The notes under the pieces were generated by a model that was not told the origin of the DNA, searched no databases, and worked only from the letters and a program-made list of their open reading frames with translations. Positions 35,634 through 43,627 of a stretch of DNA of 64,000 bases are shown here, in pieces; positions within the stretch are counted from its first letter, which is position 1, and each line of letters opens with the position of its first letter. The translations under genes were made by a program, and so were the position numbers. The DNA comes from Chitinophagaceae bacterium (GTDB taxonomy: Bacteria; Bacteroidota; Bacteroidia; Chitinophagales; Chitinophagaceae): NCBI GenBank assembly GCA_947446645.1, contig CANFHA010000014.1, positions 62,001 through 126,000 on the forward strand, written 5' to 3'.

Positions 35634-36404
35634 ATGAAACGTAAGATCATTATTTTTTTAGCGGCCAGTTTCCTGGCGTACCTTCCTGCAAAGGCCCAGG
35701 TGCGTACAGAGATCAATGTGACCGAAAAAAGTAATAGCTCTGACGATGAACGGGACCGCGACAGAAATCATGGTACTGATATCAGCTTTGGTTTCGGCAT
35801 TGGCTCAACGAAGATGTACGGCGATCTGCCGAAATCAAATCCTCAGCCAGTTTATATAGGTCACCTGGAGAAGAACTTAACTCCCAGCATTATCTTTGGT
35901 GAAACGATAATGATAGGCGATCTCTCCAGCCAGGACCTGAAAACAAAGCTGCGCAGCTTTAGCCATTTTACCTCTATAGACGAGCATATAAATGTGGAGC
36001 TTGGTACATTGTTCACAGTGTTCAACAGGAACTATAACGATAATATAGCCCTCCGTATTTTCGGCGGTATATATGGTGGTGTAGGACTTGGGCTGATAAA
36101 CAATAACGTAAAGAAAATAGTAAACATATCGTCTGACGGCACATCTAACCCGGTGCTGATGAAAAATTCAACCGGCTTTTTTATTCCTATCAACATAGGA
36201 TATACACTGCATGTGCCTCACTTCCTGTTTATGAAGAGTGGCTTTATGGCCAATGTAAACTTCCAGTATGAGGACTGCCAGACAGACTACATAGATGGCT
36301 ACAGCCCGCCGCATACTGCAAACAAAAAGAATGATGTGTTCACTGTAATGTCAGCCAGCCTGAAGTTTTACCTGACACACCACCGCAAGGCTGTAAGTAA
36401 TTAA
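35634..36404 (+). CDS. hypothetical outer-membrane beta-barrel-like protein downstream of gldN
   Basis: 256 residues, signal peptide MKRKIIIFLAASFLAYLPAK-A-Q. The mature part opens with a charged stretch (SSDDERDRDRNHG) and then alternating strands (TDISFGFGIGSTKMYGDLPK, NIALRIFGGIYGGVGLGL, FFIPINIGYTLHVPHFLFMK) with a final VMSASLKFYLTHH. This fits a small beta-barrel or an outer-membrane-associated protein. It is not PorV/LptO or SprA by length or motif. 118 bp after gldN and before a terminator, so it may be the fifth gene of the gld transcript and an accessory T9SS part. Confidence 0.65.
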   Translation: MKRKIIIFLAASFLAYLPAKAQVRTEINVTEKSNSSDDERDRDRNHGTDISFGFGIGSTKMYGDLPKSNPQPVYIGHLEKNLTPSIIFGETIMIGDLSSQDLKTKLRSFSHFTSIDEHINVELGTLFTVFNRNYNDNIALRIFGGIYGGVGLGLINNNVKKIVNISSDGTSNPVLMKNSTGFFIPINIGYTLHVPHFLFMKSGFMANVNFQYEDCQTDYIDGYSPPHTANKKNDVFTVMSASLKFYLTHHRKAVSN

Positions 36405-36431
36405 GTAACGAATTGAAAATGAAAACAATAA

Positions 36432-36467
36432 AAAAATCGCCCTGCATCAGGGGCGATTTTTATTTTT
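36432..36467 (+). terminator. Rho-independent terminator of the gld cluster
   Basis: AAAATCGCCCTG-CAT-CAGGGGCGATTTTTATTTTT; 12-bp stem with one bulge, T-rich tail, just after the 35634-36404 gene. Confidence 0.9.
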
Positions 36468-36587
36468 AAGCTGTACCGATGCCGTGCAATCCACACTGTG
36501 TTACTAAAAAAAATTGCTCCATTTAGTTTGCTGTCCTACTTTGTACGCATTCCTGCAAACGTGGTAAGAAAAATGCCTGACTCCATA

Positions 36588-37490
36588 ATGAGAAACATCA
36601 TTGCGCTCCTGATTTTACTTGCCACTACCCCACTGCTGCATGCACAGACTACCTTTAAAGCCGGCTGGAATAACTACCAGGCGTCAATGATAATACGTGA
36701 ATATACATACAGCTATACATTTGCAGACAGCTTCAAACTATTCCTGACTGACAGTGCGATCACTTATGTAGCTACTGACAGCATGGTAACACAGACACAT
36801 TTTTATCATCTGCGGGATAAGGCCATTTATAAAACGATAAACTACCTGACCGGAAAGAAACAAGTAATAAAGACAGAAGAATATAGGGACGATAACCTGC
36901 AGGTATTGAACGAATGGAAGTATGACGACAAAGGCCGCAAAATATATAGCCTGGAAGATAATAAGCTTACCGGCAATGTGTACAAAAAGAACTTTGATTA
37001 CTCTACCGATAAGAAAACGAATGAGCTGGTAATGACAGAAAGCGCCTACTTCAATAATAAGATTGAGTTCTACACGAAATCTTACTTTGACAAGAATAAT
37101 ATGAAGGTGAAAGAGGTGCGCCTGAATGACAACAACAAGGATGTAATACATGTAGAAAACTACGTTTATGGCGAGAATGGCAAGGTAAAAGAAAGATCAG
37201 TATACTTTCCTGAATTCAAGGTGACCAAGAAATTTACAGAGAACGAAGGCTTGCTGCTGCCAAAGTGCTTTACCGTATTACCAATGGGTGTAAAGGAAAA
37301 GATAAACATTCACACCCGCGTATCGTTTATGAAGAAATTCCTGACGAGTAAGGTGGCGATAATATTCGATAAGGACTGCGATGAAATCAGCTATAAATTC
37401 GTGAGCGGCAATTACTGCGACATAGTAGTGGCAAGCAGTAAGATGAACAATGTAAAAAAAGTAGTGTTCCGGTACAGAGAGAAGATCTGA
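36588..37490 (+). CDS. hypothetical exported protein
   Basis: 300 residues from the ATG at 36588 (MRNIIALLILLATTPLLHAQ, signal peptide). The track start at 36498 lies before a plausible TACTTTG -7 box at 36537 and is rejected; the ATG at 36573 (MPDSI) is an alternative. The mature protein has three strand-turn repeats of the MORN-like or YD-like kind (YDDKGRKIYSLEDNKLTG, EYRDDNLQVLNEWKYDD, YVYGENGKVKERSVYFPEF), common in Bacteroidota secreted proteins. Function unknown. Confidence 0.65.
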   Translation: MRNIIALLILLATTPLLHAQTTFKAGWNNYQASMIIREYTYSYTFADSFKLFLTDSAITYVATDSMVTQTHFYHLRDKAIYKTINYLTGKKQVIKTEEYRDDNLQVLNEWKYDDKGRKIYSLEDNKLTGNVYKKNFDYSTDKKTNELVMTESAYFNNKIEFYTKSYFDKNNMKVKEVRLNDNNKDVIHVENYVYGENGKVKERSVYFPEFKVTKKFTENEGLLLPKCFTVLPMGVKEKINIHTRVSFMKKFLTSKVAIIFDKDCDEISYKFVSGNYCDIVVASSKMNNVKKVVFRYREKI

Positions 37491-37523
37491 TCTATAGCTT
37501 CAGCTACGGGAATTTCAATCAAA

Positions 37524-38210
37524 TTATTTAATGGCAAAATTATGGCCAGGCTTAATAAGTTCTGGATTTGCGGACTGAAAATGCGCTATGCCACGGATAG
37601 ATACATTTGATACATAGGACTCATCGAAATGAGTATTGATGTAATGCTGGTGATAGCCTTCTGCGGGCCAAAACATAGCAACCGGCTTTACTTCTGCGGC
37701 TATAGGTTTTTTATATTTCCCGGACTTATTGAGGACTGAAATATAGTTCTCAATCACTACCCTTTCCGACTCGTTGCGATAAAAAGCTATGCTGCGATAT
37801 TGGGGGCCTTCATCGGGACCTTGTCCGTTTACCTGAGTGGGGTCTTCCTGCGCTTCGAAATAAATTTTCACAAGTGTGGCATAAGATATTTTAGAGCTAT
37901 CGTAGTATACATCTACTGTTTCGGCATGGCCGGTAGTGCTGGTCTCTACATCTTCGTAGGTAGGAGCCACCTTGGTGCCACCCGCATAGCCAGAAACGGC
38001 AGTAACCACCCCTTTAATACTTTCGAAAAGAGTCTCCTCGTGCCAGAAGCACCCAGCGGCAAAAGTGGCCTGTCTATACTTAGAAAGGTCTGCCGGCACA
38101 ACATCTTTCTGGAAGTTAGCGGCTACTGAGGCCACTGTGTTGTGAGCAACATTTTGCCCGCAGGCTGTGAGCGCAATGGCCGTAAAAATTGTCAGAACTA
38201 TGATTTTCAT
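37524..38210 (-). CDS. msrA: peptide-methionine (S)-S-oxide reductase MsrA, lipoprotein form
   Basis: 228 residues. Repairs methionine sulfoxide. The catalytic Cys is in FAAGCFWHEETLFESIKGVV; the common motif is GCFWG/A, so the His here is a small change. SGYAGGTKVAPTYEDV and STTGHAETVDVYYD fit, as do the DPTQVNGQGPDEGPQYRSIA and EGYHQHY stretches. An N-terminal lipobox-like signal (IFTAIALTACGQN) places it outside the inner membrane, acting on exported proteins. No separate MsrB partner is next to it. Start ATG at 38210. Confidence 0.93.
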   Translation of the reverse strand: MKIIVLTIFTAIALTACGQNVAHNTVASVAANFQKDVVPADLSKYRQATFAAGCFWHEETLFESIKGVVTAVSGYAGGTKVAPTYEDVETSTTGHAETVDVYYDSSKISYATLVKIYFEAQEDPTQVNGQGPDEGPQYRSIAFYRNESERVVIENYISVLNKSGKYKKPIAAEVKPVAMFWPAEGYHQHYINTHFDESYVSNVSIRGIAHFQSANPELIKPGHNFAIK

Positions 38211-38327
38211 GGTTTGTATGATTAGTATGTTCGTGTTTTACGGTTGTATTTACGATAGGCAGGCGACAGTGGTTGTTAAGATAAAGAAAAGAAGTCAACG
38301 CACAGAAGCGCTTCCAGAAAAAATAAT

Positions 38328-38341
38328 ATACCGATTGGTAT
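38328..38341. promoter_or_regulatory. operator 1, ATACC-GATT-GGTAT, at the TetR promoter
   Basis: Perfect 5-bp-arm palindrome with a 4-bp spacer, directly upstream of the -7 element. An identical site is at 38987. The likely target is the TetR protein encoded between them. Confidence 0.7.
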
Positions 38342-38347
38342 TTTTTG

Positions 38348-38355
38348 TAACTTTG
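38348..38355 (+). promoter_or_regulatory. -7 element TAACTTTG of the TetR gene
   Basis: Perfect TAnnTTTG 4 bp before the ATG at 38360. Either the transcript is leaderless at 38360, or translation starts at the ATG at 38375 (MTKAEK). Confidence 0.55.
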
Positions 38356-38359
38356 TGAT

Positions 38360-38968
38360 ATGAAAGCAGGTGAAATGACGAAGGCAGAAAAGACAAGGCA
38401 CTTCATAGTGGAGCAGGCGGCGCCAATTTTCAATACGAAGGGCTATGCAGGAACATCGTTAGCTGACCTCACTACTGCAACAGGATTAACAAAGGGTTCT
38501 ATCTATGGAAATTTCGAAAGCAAGGAAGAAGTGGCAACGGAGGTATATGAGTATAACATCAGCAGGTTTAACGAGCGGCTGGATGCATACATAAATGCGG
38601 AGCACACGGCAAGCGGAAAGATACTGGCAATAACGAAGTACTACCGTGAAAACTGGAAAAAGATGGCGGAACGGGGCGGCTGCCCTATATTAAATGCTTC
38701 AATAGAGGCCGATGATAACCTGCCCTTTCTGAAAAAGAATGTGCAGCAAAGTATAAAGAAATGGGCGGCAAAAATGAGCATCATCATTGAGATGGGAAAA
38801 CAGAATGGCGAATTTAAAAAAGATATCCTGCCACAGGAATATGCCTATGCGATAATAACCCTGATAGAAGGTAGTATAATGCTATTTAAAATTGAGCACA
38901 ACGTAAAGCACTTGTATGCAGGTATGGACAGGATAGTAAAAATGCTGAATGAAGAGATGACCGCGTAA
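38360..38968 (+). CDS. TetR/AcrR family transcriptional regulator
   Basis: 202 residues. The N-terminal HTH (ADLTTATGLTKGSIYGNFES) is followed by an all-helical ligand domain with WKKMAERGGCPILNASIEAD, a shape common in TetR members linked to lipophilic-effector sensing. It lies between two identical palindromes (38328 and 38987), so it probably represses both itself and the DUF2798 gene downstream. Effector unknown. The alternative start at 38375 is also reasonable given the promoter position. Confidence 0.9.
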   Translation: MKAGEMTKAEKTRHFIVEQAAPIFNTKGYAGTSLADLTTATGLTKGSIYGNFESKEEVATEVYEYNISRFNERLDAYINAEHTASGKILAITKYYRENWKKMAERGGCPILNASIEADDNLPFLKKNVQQSIKKWAAKMSIIIEMGKQNGEFKKDILPQEYAYAIITLIEGSIMLFKIEHNVKHLYAGMDRIVKMLNEEMTA

Positions 38969-38986
38969 TTTTTTTTGAACATTAAA

Positions 38987-39000
38987 ATACCGATTGGTAT
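38987..39000. promoter_or_regulatory. operator 2, ATACC-GATT-GGTAT, upstream of DUF2798
   Basis: Same 14 bases as at 38328, in a promoter-sized gap of 59 bp between the TetR stop and the DUF2798 start. Likely a second TetR-binding site. Confidence 0.7.
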
Positions 39001-39027
39001 ATTTTAGACGATTTAAAACATACAATT

Positions 39028-39270
39028 ATGAAACACAAAATAGCATTTGCCATGATAATGGGCGTAGTAACAACGGGTATTATATCATTCACATTGATAT
39101 CGGTCAACATTGGCTTCGGCACACATTTTTTCGGTGTGTGGCTGCAGTCGTGGGGAATGGCGTACTGTGTGGCTATACCTACGATATTAGTCTTCAGCAC
39201 AAGGGTGCAAAAACTTGTGGATAGCCTGTTTAGAGAAGCCCAGACAAAGAAGAAACTTATTGAACAGTAA
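39028..39270 (+). CDS. DUF2798 domain membrane protein
   Basis: 80 residues. Two membrane helices (AFAMIMGVVTTGIISFTLIS and WGMAYCVAIPTILVFSTRVQ) with a short conserved loop, matching the two-helix DUF2798 family. Cytosolic charged tail (REAQTKKKLIEQ). Role unknown; often beside regulators. Controlled, by inference, by the upstream TetR through the copy of its operator at 38987. Confidence 0.85.
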   Translation: MKHKIAFAMIMGVVTTGIISFTLISVNIGFGTHFFGVWLQSWGMAYCVAIPTILVFSTRVQKLVDSLFREAQTKKKLIEQ

Positions 39271-39316
39271 AATGAATGCTCCATATGAAACTACCGAGCA
39301 GAGCAGGTTTGCCTGA

Positions 39317-40372
39317 CTATTTATCAGCAGCGAGGGCGAATGAGTTGAAGAATTTATCTACATAGGCATTGTTTTCGTTCTTATCGTAGCAGATAACTTC
39401 AAGGATATAGACCCTGTTATGTACCAGGTAAAGCCTGCAGTTCATTACGGCTTTCTCTTCCGACATCCCGATCTTCACGCTTCTGCCGGGATAGTCTTTG
39501 TGAGTGATCTTTTTCTCCGACAGTTTTTTGTAGCGTTCTTTCTTCAGCATGCCCCTTATAGCGCCATTGAAAAAGGTATCAATGATCGATTCCTTGAAAT
39601 CTGAATTAACCATATCTTCCGGATAGTCGGAATACATAAATTCATAGGCTTCGTTGTAGTCTTTATACTTTCCTGTTTCGTAGGTAAAAGTGTGGAGCTT
39701 GAGCACGCCGATTTTGGAATTCACATCCTGCATAACCTCTTCCGGCAACTCAGGGAATGCTATTTTAAAACCTTCCTTTTGCAGCGTAGCCCAGCTATCG
39801 TGAGTCACCTTTTCATGTATGGTTTTGGGTCCTGCAGATACGTCGAACGAGCTGAGAAATTTATCAATTGAGGCATTGTTTTCTTTGGATGATTTGTACG
39901 CTATCTGCAACAGATACAACCTGCGATTTACCAGGTAAACGCGTATCCGCATAACGTAGCTGCCCTCTGGAACATTTATCTTGCCTTCCCTGCCCCTGTA
40001 TCCTTTCAATGAAATTACATTCTCGGAGACCATTTGCCCGGATATGTTTTTCTCAGCACCTGCCAGTGATGCATGCAGCATTTGATCAGCAGATTCATCT
40101 GGCATATCGGAGTTTATCTCTGAGTCAACTTCATCTATATAGCTGATGCTGTAGAGCTCGTTGTCGTCCTTAAATTTACTTGCATCATGCATAAACATTT
40201 TCAGCGGGATGCTGCCATGATCTGTGGCCACCTCCTGATCGCTGACGACTGGTTGCCTTGGGAAGAGGATTTTAAAACCGCCTTCTTTGCTGTCAAACGC
40301 CACCCACTCAGCACTAAAGCCGGTTAGTGCAGCGAGCAGGAAAATGCCAATAAGCGTAATTATTTTTTGCAT
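39317..40372 (-). CDS. exported protein with two tandem homologous domains
   Basis: 351 residues from the ATG at 40372 (MQKIITLIGIFLLAALTGFS, signal peptide). The mature part is two diverged copies of a domain of about 165 residues. Each has EGGFKILFPRQPVVS or EGFKIAFPELPEEV at the start, KFKDDNELYSISY or KYKDYNEAYEFMY near the middle, GYRGREGKI or YPGRSVKIG, and RVYLVNRRLYLLQIA or RLYLVHNRVYILEVI at the end. Each copy closes with ...DKFLSSF or DKFFNSF. Intragenic duplication is clear. Function unknown; probably periplasmic. Confidence 0.75.
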   Translation of the reverse strand: MQKIITLIGIFLLAALTGFSAEWVAFDSKEGGFKILFPRQPVVSDQEVATDHGSIPLKMFMHDASKFKDDNELYSISYIDEVDSEINSDMPDESADQMLHASLAGAEKNISGQMVSENVISLKGYRGREGKINVPEGSYVMRIRVYLVNRRLYLLQIAYKSSKENNASIDKFLSSFDVSAGPKTIHEKVTHDSWATLQKEGFKIAFPELPEEVMQDVNSKIGVLKLHTFTYETGKYKDYNEAYEFMYSDYPEDMVNSDFKESIIDTFFNGAIRGMLKKERYKKLSEKKITHKDYPGRSVKIGMSEEKAVMNCRLYLVHNRVYILEVICYDKNENNAYVDKFFNSFALAADK

Positions 40373-40510
40373 AGGTATGTTTATAAGCTTGCGCACAGCA
40401 GGCGTGAAAACGGTAACAACCAAATGTAGCAAAAAATAAGAGCTTTTACTGCCATATTCCTTAGCACCGGCAACATGTGGGGTCAACCATGCATATTAAA
40501 CTACAAACGA

Positions 40511-40753
40511 TTATCTATCGTTCAGGCCTATGCCAAAGCCAAACATTGCACCGACCAAAGCTAAGTTGGCAACCAGGACAACCTTTTGCCAATTTGGCCT
40601 GTCGTTCCATTTCTGATCAACATTGAACGGGTCGAAGGCGAGACCGATACCGAGAGATGCCGCAGCCTGGAAATAATCGTTTGCTACAAGGCCCTGGTAT
40701 ATACCTAATAGCAAAAAACCTACATAAACGAACTTATTCATTGGTGTTTTCAT
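40511..40753 (-). CDS. small hypothetical membrane protein
   Basis: 80 residues from the ATG at 40753 (MKTPMNKFVYVGFLLLGIYQ). The track start at 40792 is a TTG. Two hydrophobic segments (FVYVGFLLLGIYQGLVANDY and VVLVANLALVGAMFGFGIGL) flank a polar loop containing DPFNVDQKWNDRPNW. Looks like a small integral membrane protein. No family recognised. Confidence 0.6.
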   Translation of the reverse strand: MKTPMNKFVYVGFLLLGIYQGLVANDYFQAAASLGIGLAFDPFNVDQKWNDRPNWQKVVLVANLALVGAMFGFGIGLNDR

Positions 40754-40816
40754 ACCATCCAATTTTTCTACAAAATTCGATGGATCGTACAAGCCGGAAT
40801 TGGACTTTTGGGACAG

Positions 40817-41638
40817 CTACAAAATTTCCCAAATAATTTTATCGCCATCAACCTGCCTGGCTTCTTTGAAGAACAGCCCTGGATTTTGATTGGTTAACTT
40901 TCTGAATTCCCTGATAAAATAAGACTGGTCGGAATAATTGCTCTCATAGGTGATATTGGTAAGTGTTTTTATTTCATTGGAGTGAAATTTCAGGTGCAAC
41001 GAATGCCGGAACTTAGCTATCCGCCTATAGTCAGAAGGCGAACATGCCATGATTTTTTTAAAGCTTCGTTGAAAAGTCTTCAGATTCAGATCGAGTTTCG
41101 CTGCTACGTCCGAAACATTCATTTCCATGCTTTCATCCTGAAGAAGATCAATCGATTTCTGCATCAACTCAAATTCATCTTTCTCCTGAAAAATGGAAAG
41201 CAGAAACTGTTCTAAATGTTCAATTTTATCTTCAGAGGAAAACAACAAATTAGCCTGTCGCAACCAAGCTTCATTGTAAAATGGCTGCGAAAAATCAGCG
41301 GCAATTTCTGAGTGATCTTCCCTGATAAATCTATTTATACCGAGTGGTTTAAAAACGATGGAAATTTCCTCAATGGTTCCCTGGTAGTTTACGAATACCG
41401 GTTGCATATATTTTCCCAGAATTTCGATGCAAACTAAATCAGGATCACTCTTTTGTTCACTGATCTGCACGCTATTATGCCCACGAGATATACTAACCCC
41501 TTTAAAAAAAGACAAGCCGGTATTGGTGTGAGGAAAAGCCAAATAGCTAATGCTGCCATCTGTGGCAGCATTAAAGAGATAGAATGAGTCGATGTACTTC
41601 TGAAGTAGTGTCGACCTTGGAACAATAGTATTCAGCAT
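40817..41638 (-). CDS. AraC family transcriptional regulator
   Basis: 273 residues from the ATG at 41638 (MLNTIVPRSTLLQKYI). The track's start is TTG at 41680. The C-terminal double HTH has SDVAAKLDLNLKTFQRSFKK and YESNYSDQSYFIREFRKLTN, the AraC/XylS pattern. The N-terminal 170 residues are a beta-rich sensor-type domain without a clear cupin signature. Divergent partners unknown; it lies just downstream of the desaturase gene, with 43 bp between the desaturase stop and this start. It may regulate neighbouring lipid genes, but that is inference. Confidence 0.85.
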   Translation of the reverse strand: MLNTIVPRSTLLQKYIDSFYLFNAATDGSISYLAFPHTNTGLSFFKGVSISRGHNSVQISEQKSDPDLVCIEILGKYMQPVFVNYQGTIEEISIVFKPLGINRFIREDHSEIAADFSQPFYNEAWLRQANLLFSSEDKIEHLEQFLLSIFQEKDEFELMQKSIDLLQDESMEMNVSDVAAKLDLNLKTFQRSFKKIMACSPSDYRRIAKFRHSLHLKFHSNEIKTLTNITYESNYSDQSYFIREFRKLTNQNPGLFFKEARQVDGDKIIWEIL

Positions 41639-41680
41639 TACAACTGCATTAAATGTATTGCAGATAAGCAAAAAAATCAA

Positions 41681-42748
41681 CTACGCCACCGCAGTGGCCA
41701 TAAAAGGCGCCATATCTATTCTTGCCGTACGAGACTTTAAAAATGCTATTACCTCTTCATCTGATCTGAAACGGTTACCGATATTGACGAAATGCTTCGC
41801 CAGCAGATCATAACGATTGGACATAAGGTAGATGAATACGTGCAGGAAGTGGATACCATCGAATACGATGGCGTTGTTGGCCTCATACTCTGGTAAGGTA
41901 GCGAGGAAGTAGTTTGGGTGCTCTGTCCAGTGCATGGTGCTCTGCAGGTGGTGGCTTATGTGGTAGCCGTCGTTCCAGCATTTCACATTGTACTTGGTAT
42001 TGATGCAGGTAACACTGTTTTTGTAGGCATTTCCCGGATCATCAGGTGCTATAAAAGCATGCTGGGCCCAGTTGCCCGTCATGGCTATGATACGGAACGT
42101 GAAGAACGGGAGAATGAAAACCACGAGTGTAGCAGGCCAGTTGATAAAGCACAGACCCACGCACATGGCTATGAACAGCAACTCACCACGCACCGAACGG
42201 TATAGCAAACGCTTGCGGCGCTTGCGCACAAAATAGGTGCACAAGTGGTACATGCCCATAAATATGAACGTGCCCAGGTAATGAGTGAAGCCACGCAGTG
42301 AATCGCGCTGGTAAGGCATGGTGGTACTTTCATCCTCGGGCATATTGTTCTCAGGGTGGTGCATACCTATGTGGTGCGTAAAGTAGGTTTCAGGCGTTTG
42401 GCCAAACAGTGGGCCTATAACCCAGGGCAGGTAGTAATTGAGGAAACCGTATTGCTGCTTAAACCAGGGGCGGTGGCTGGTGCAGTGCATCATAAGGCCA
42501 TAAGGCCCCTTGAACGACACGTTATTAAAGAACTGGTACAGGATGGCCGCAGCCCACCATATAGCGCCGGGCACGCCGGGCCAATAGAGCAGCACAGCCA
42601 GCGGTATAAGTGAAAAGGTGATCTTAAGCGTAAGATAGACGAAGGGAAGGTCTCGCTCATCGCGGATTAGGGATACAAAAAAACGATCTAGTGCCGTGGC
42701 GGGTTTGGGGACGCCAGCCGGGTCTGTAATAGTGCCTAATATCTTCAT
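41681..42748 (-). CDS. membrane fatty acid desaturase
   Basis: 355 residues from the ATG at 42748 (MKILGTITDPAGVPKPATAL). Integral membrane diiron enzyme that introduces a double bond into acyl chains. The three His boxes are present: HCTSHR, THHIGMHH and GYHISHH. Hydrophobic segments between them (FIFMGMYHLCTYFV, LVVFILPFFTFRI) make up the usual four helices. Full length. Separated from trxA by the hairpin at 42855, so probably its own unit. Confidence 0.9.
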   Translation of the reverse strand: MKILGTITDPAGVPKPATALDRFFVSLIRDERDLPFVYLTLKITFSLIPLAVLLYWPGVPGAIWWAAAILYQFFNNVSFKGPYGLMMHCTSHRPWFKQQYGFLNYYLPWVIGPLFGQTPETYFTHHIGMHHPENNMPEDESTTMPYQRDSLRGFTHYLGTFIFMGMYHLCTYFVRKRRKRLLYRSVRGELLFIAMCVGLCFINWPATLVVFILPFFTFRIIAMTGNWAQHAFIAPDDPGNAYKNSVTCINTKYNVKCWNDGYHISHHLQSTMHWTEHPNYFLATLPEYEANNAIVFDGIHFLHVFIYLMSNRYDLLAKHFVNIGNRFRSDEEVIAFLKSRTARIDMAPFMATAVA

Positions 42749-42854
42749 TATAAATGAACCTTGCTTGCATTGCAAGATACCAAATTATTAGGTCAAAAAT
42801 CAGCAGTGGAAAACCAAAAAATGAATAATTAAATGCAAAAAAATGGCTGAAATA

Positions 42855-42893
42855 AAATAGCCGCCCGGCGACGCGGAGCGGCTATTTTATATT
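42855..42893 (-). terminator. terminator after trxA
   Basis: AAAATAGCCGC ... GCGGCTATTTTA, 11-bp perfect stem between trxA and the desaturase gene. On the minus strand it follows the trxA stop. Confidence 0.85.
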
Positions 42894-42908
42894 TTGAATA
42901 CCGGTAAA

Positions 42909-43232
42909 TTAAGCTCCGAGGATCTTCTGTATTTTCTTGTCGAAAACGTTCTTTGGCGCTGCACCTACCTGCTTGTCTACCACCTGGCCACCTTTTATAA
43001 ACAGCACACATGGTATGCTGGTAACACCGTAGTTGATAGAAAGATTCGGGTTTTCATCTACGTTCACTTTACCTACGTTCACTTTGCCTTCGTACTCTTT
43101 AGAAAGGGCATCGATGGTAGGGCCTAAAGCCAGGCAAGGGCCACACCATGGAGCCCAAAAATCTATTACAGAAAGCTTATCAGCTTTGAGCACTTCAGTG
43201 TCAAAATTCGAATCGGTGAATACTGCTGCCAT
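42909..43232 (-). CDS. trxA: thioredoxin
   Basis: 107 residues, cytosolic disulfide reductase. Active site WAPWCGPCLALGP; cis-Pro in GVTSIPCVLFIKGGQ; YEGKVNVGKVNVDEN is the usual second strand. Normal length for Trx1-type proteins. Its promoter is recognisable just upstream (CAAAGTTA, reverse of TAACTTTG). Nearest paralog context gives no partner such as trxB in the window. Confidence 0.97.
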   Translation of the reverse strand: MAAVFTDSNFDTEVLKADKLSVIDFWAPWCGPCLALGPTIDALSKEYEGKVNVGKVNVDENPNLSINYGVTSIPCVLFIKGGQVVDKQVGAAPKNVFDKKIQKILGA

Positions 43233-43627
43233 TGTTTATTGATATTTATTTATCGGTTTGAATAAAACACAAAGTTAAGTGATTAAGTGATGGCGGGCGA
43301 ATAGAATAGCGATATACCACTATAAGGTTTCCACATACTGCTAACAAAATGAGGGCGAGGAGCAGAGGGCGGCGAGCGGAGGGCAATAGACAAAGTACTG
43401 TGGACGGGGCCGCCAGATTTCTGCAAAAATGAGCAATGCAAGGGCTAAAAGAAAAACACCTAAACCATTTATTGATAATATGGACATGTAAATGTCGATT
43501 AGGCTTTAATTATTGGGTTTCTTTGAAAGAATCTATTAATTTTATGCTCTAACGCATTGTTCCACTTAAGTAGCGGAACAAAAAACCGGAATAGAAGCTG
43601 TTGCCGGTATAAACTAAAAGCACAACG
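43233..43627. other. intergenic region between trxA and the EGF-like protein gene
   Basis: Divergent intergenic tract of 395 bp. It holds the trxA promoter at 43270-43277 on the minus strand. The rest (GAGGGCGAGGAGCAGAGGGC and an AT-rich half) shows no gene, hairpin or RNA I can name. Confidence 0.3.
43270..43277 (-). promoter_or_regulatory. -7 element TAACTTTG of trxA
   Basis: Perfect TAnnTTTG on the minus strand, giving a 5' leader of about 33 nt for trxA. Confidence 0.55.

Noticed and set aside
36498-36587. Track start of the 330-residue secreted protein
   Set aside because: Lies before a TACTTTG -7-like box, and the signal peptide begins at 36588 (or 36573).
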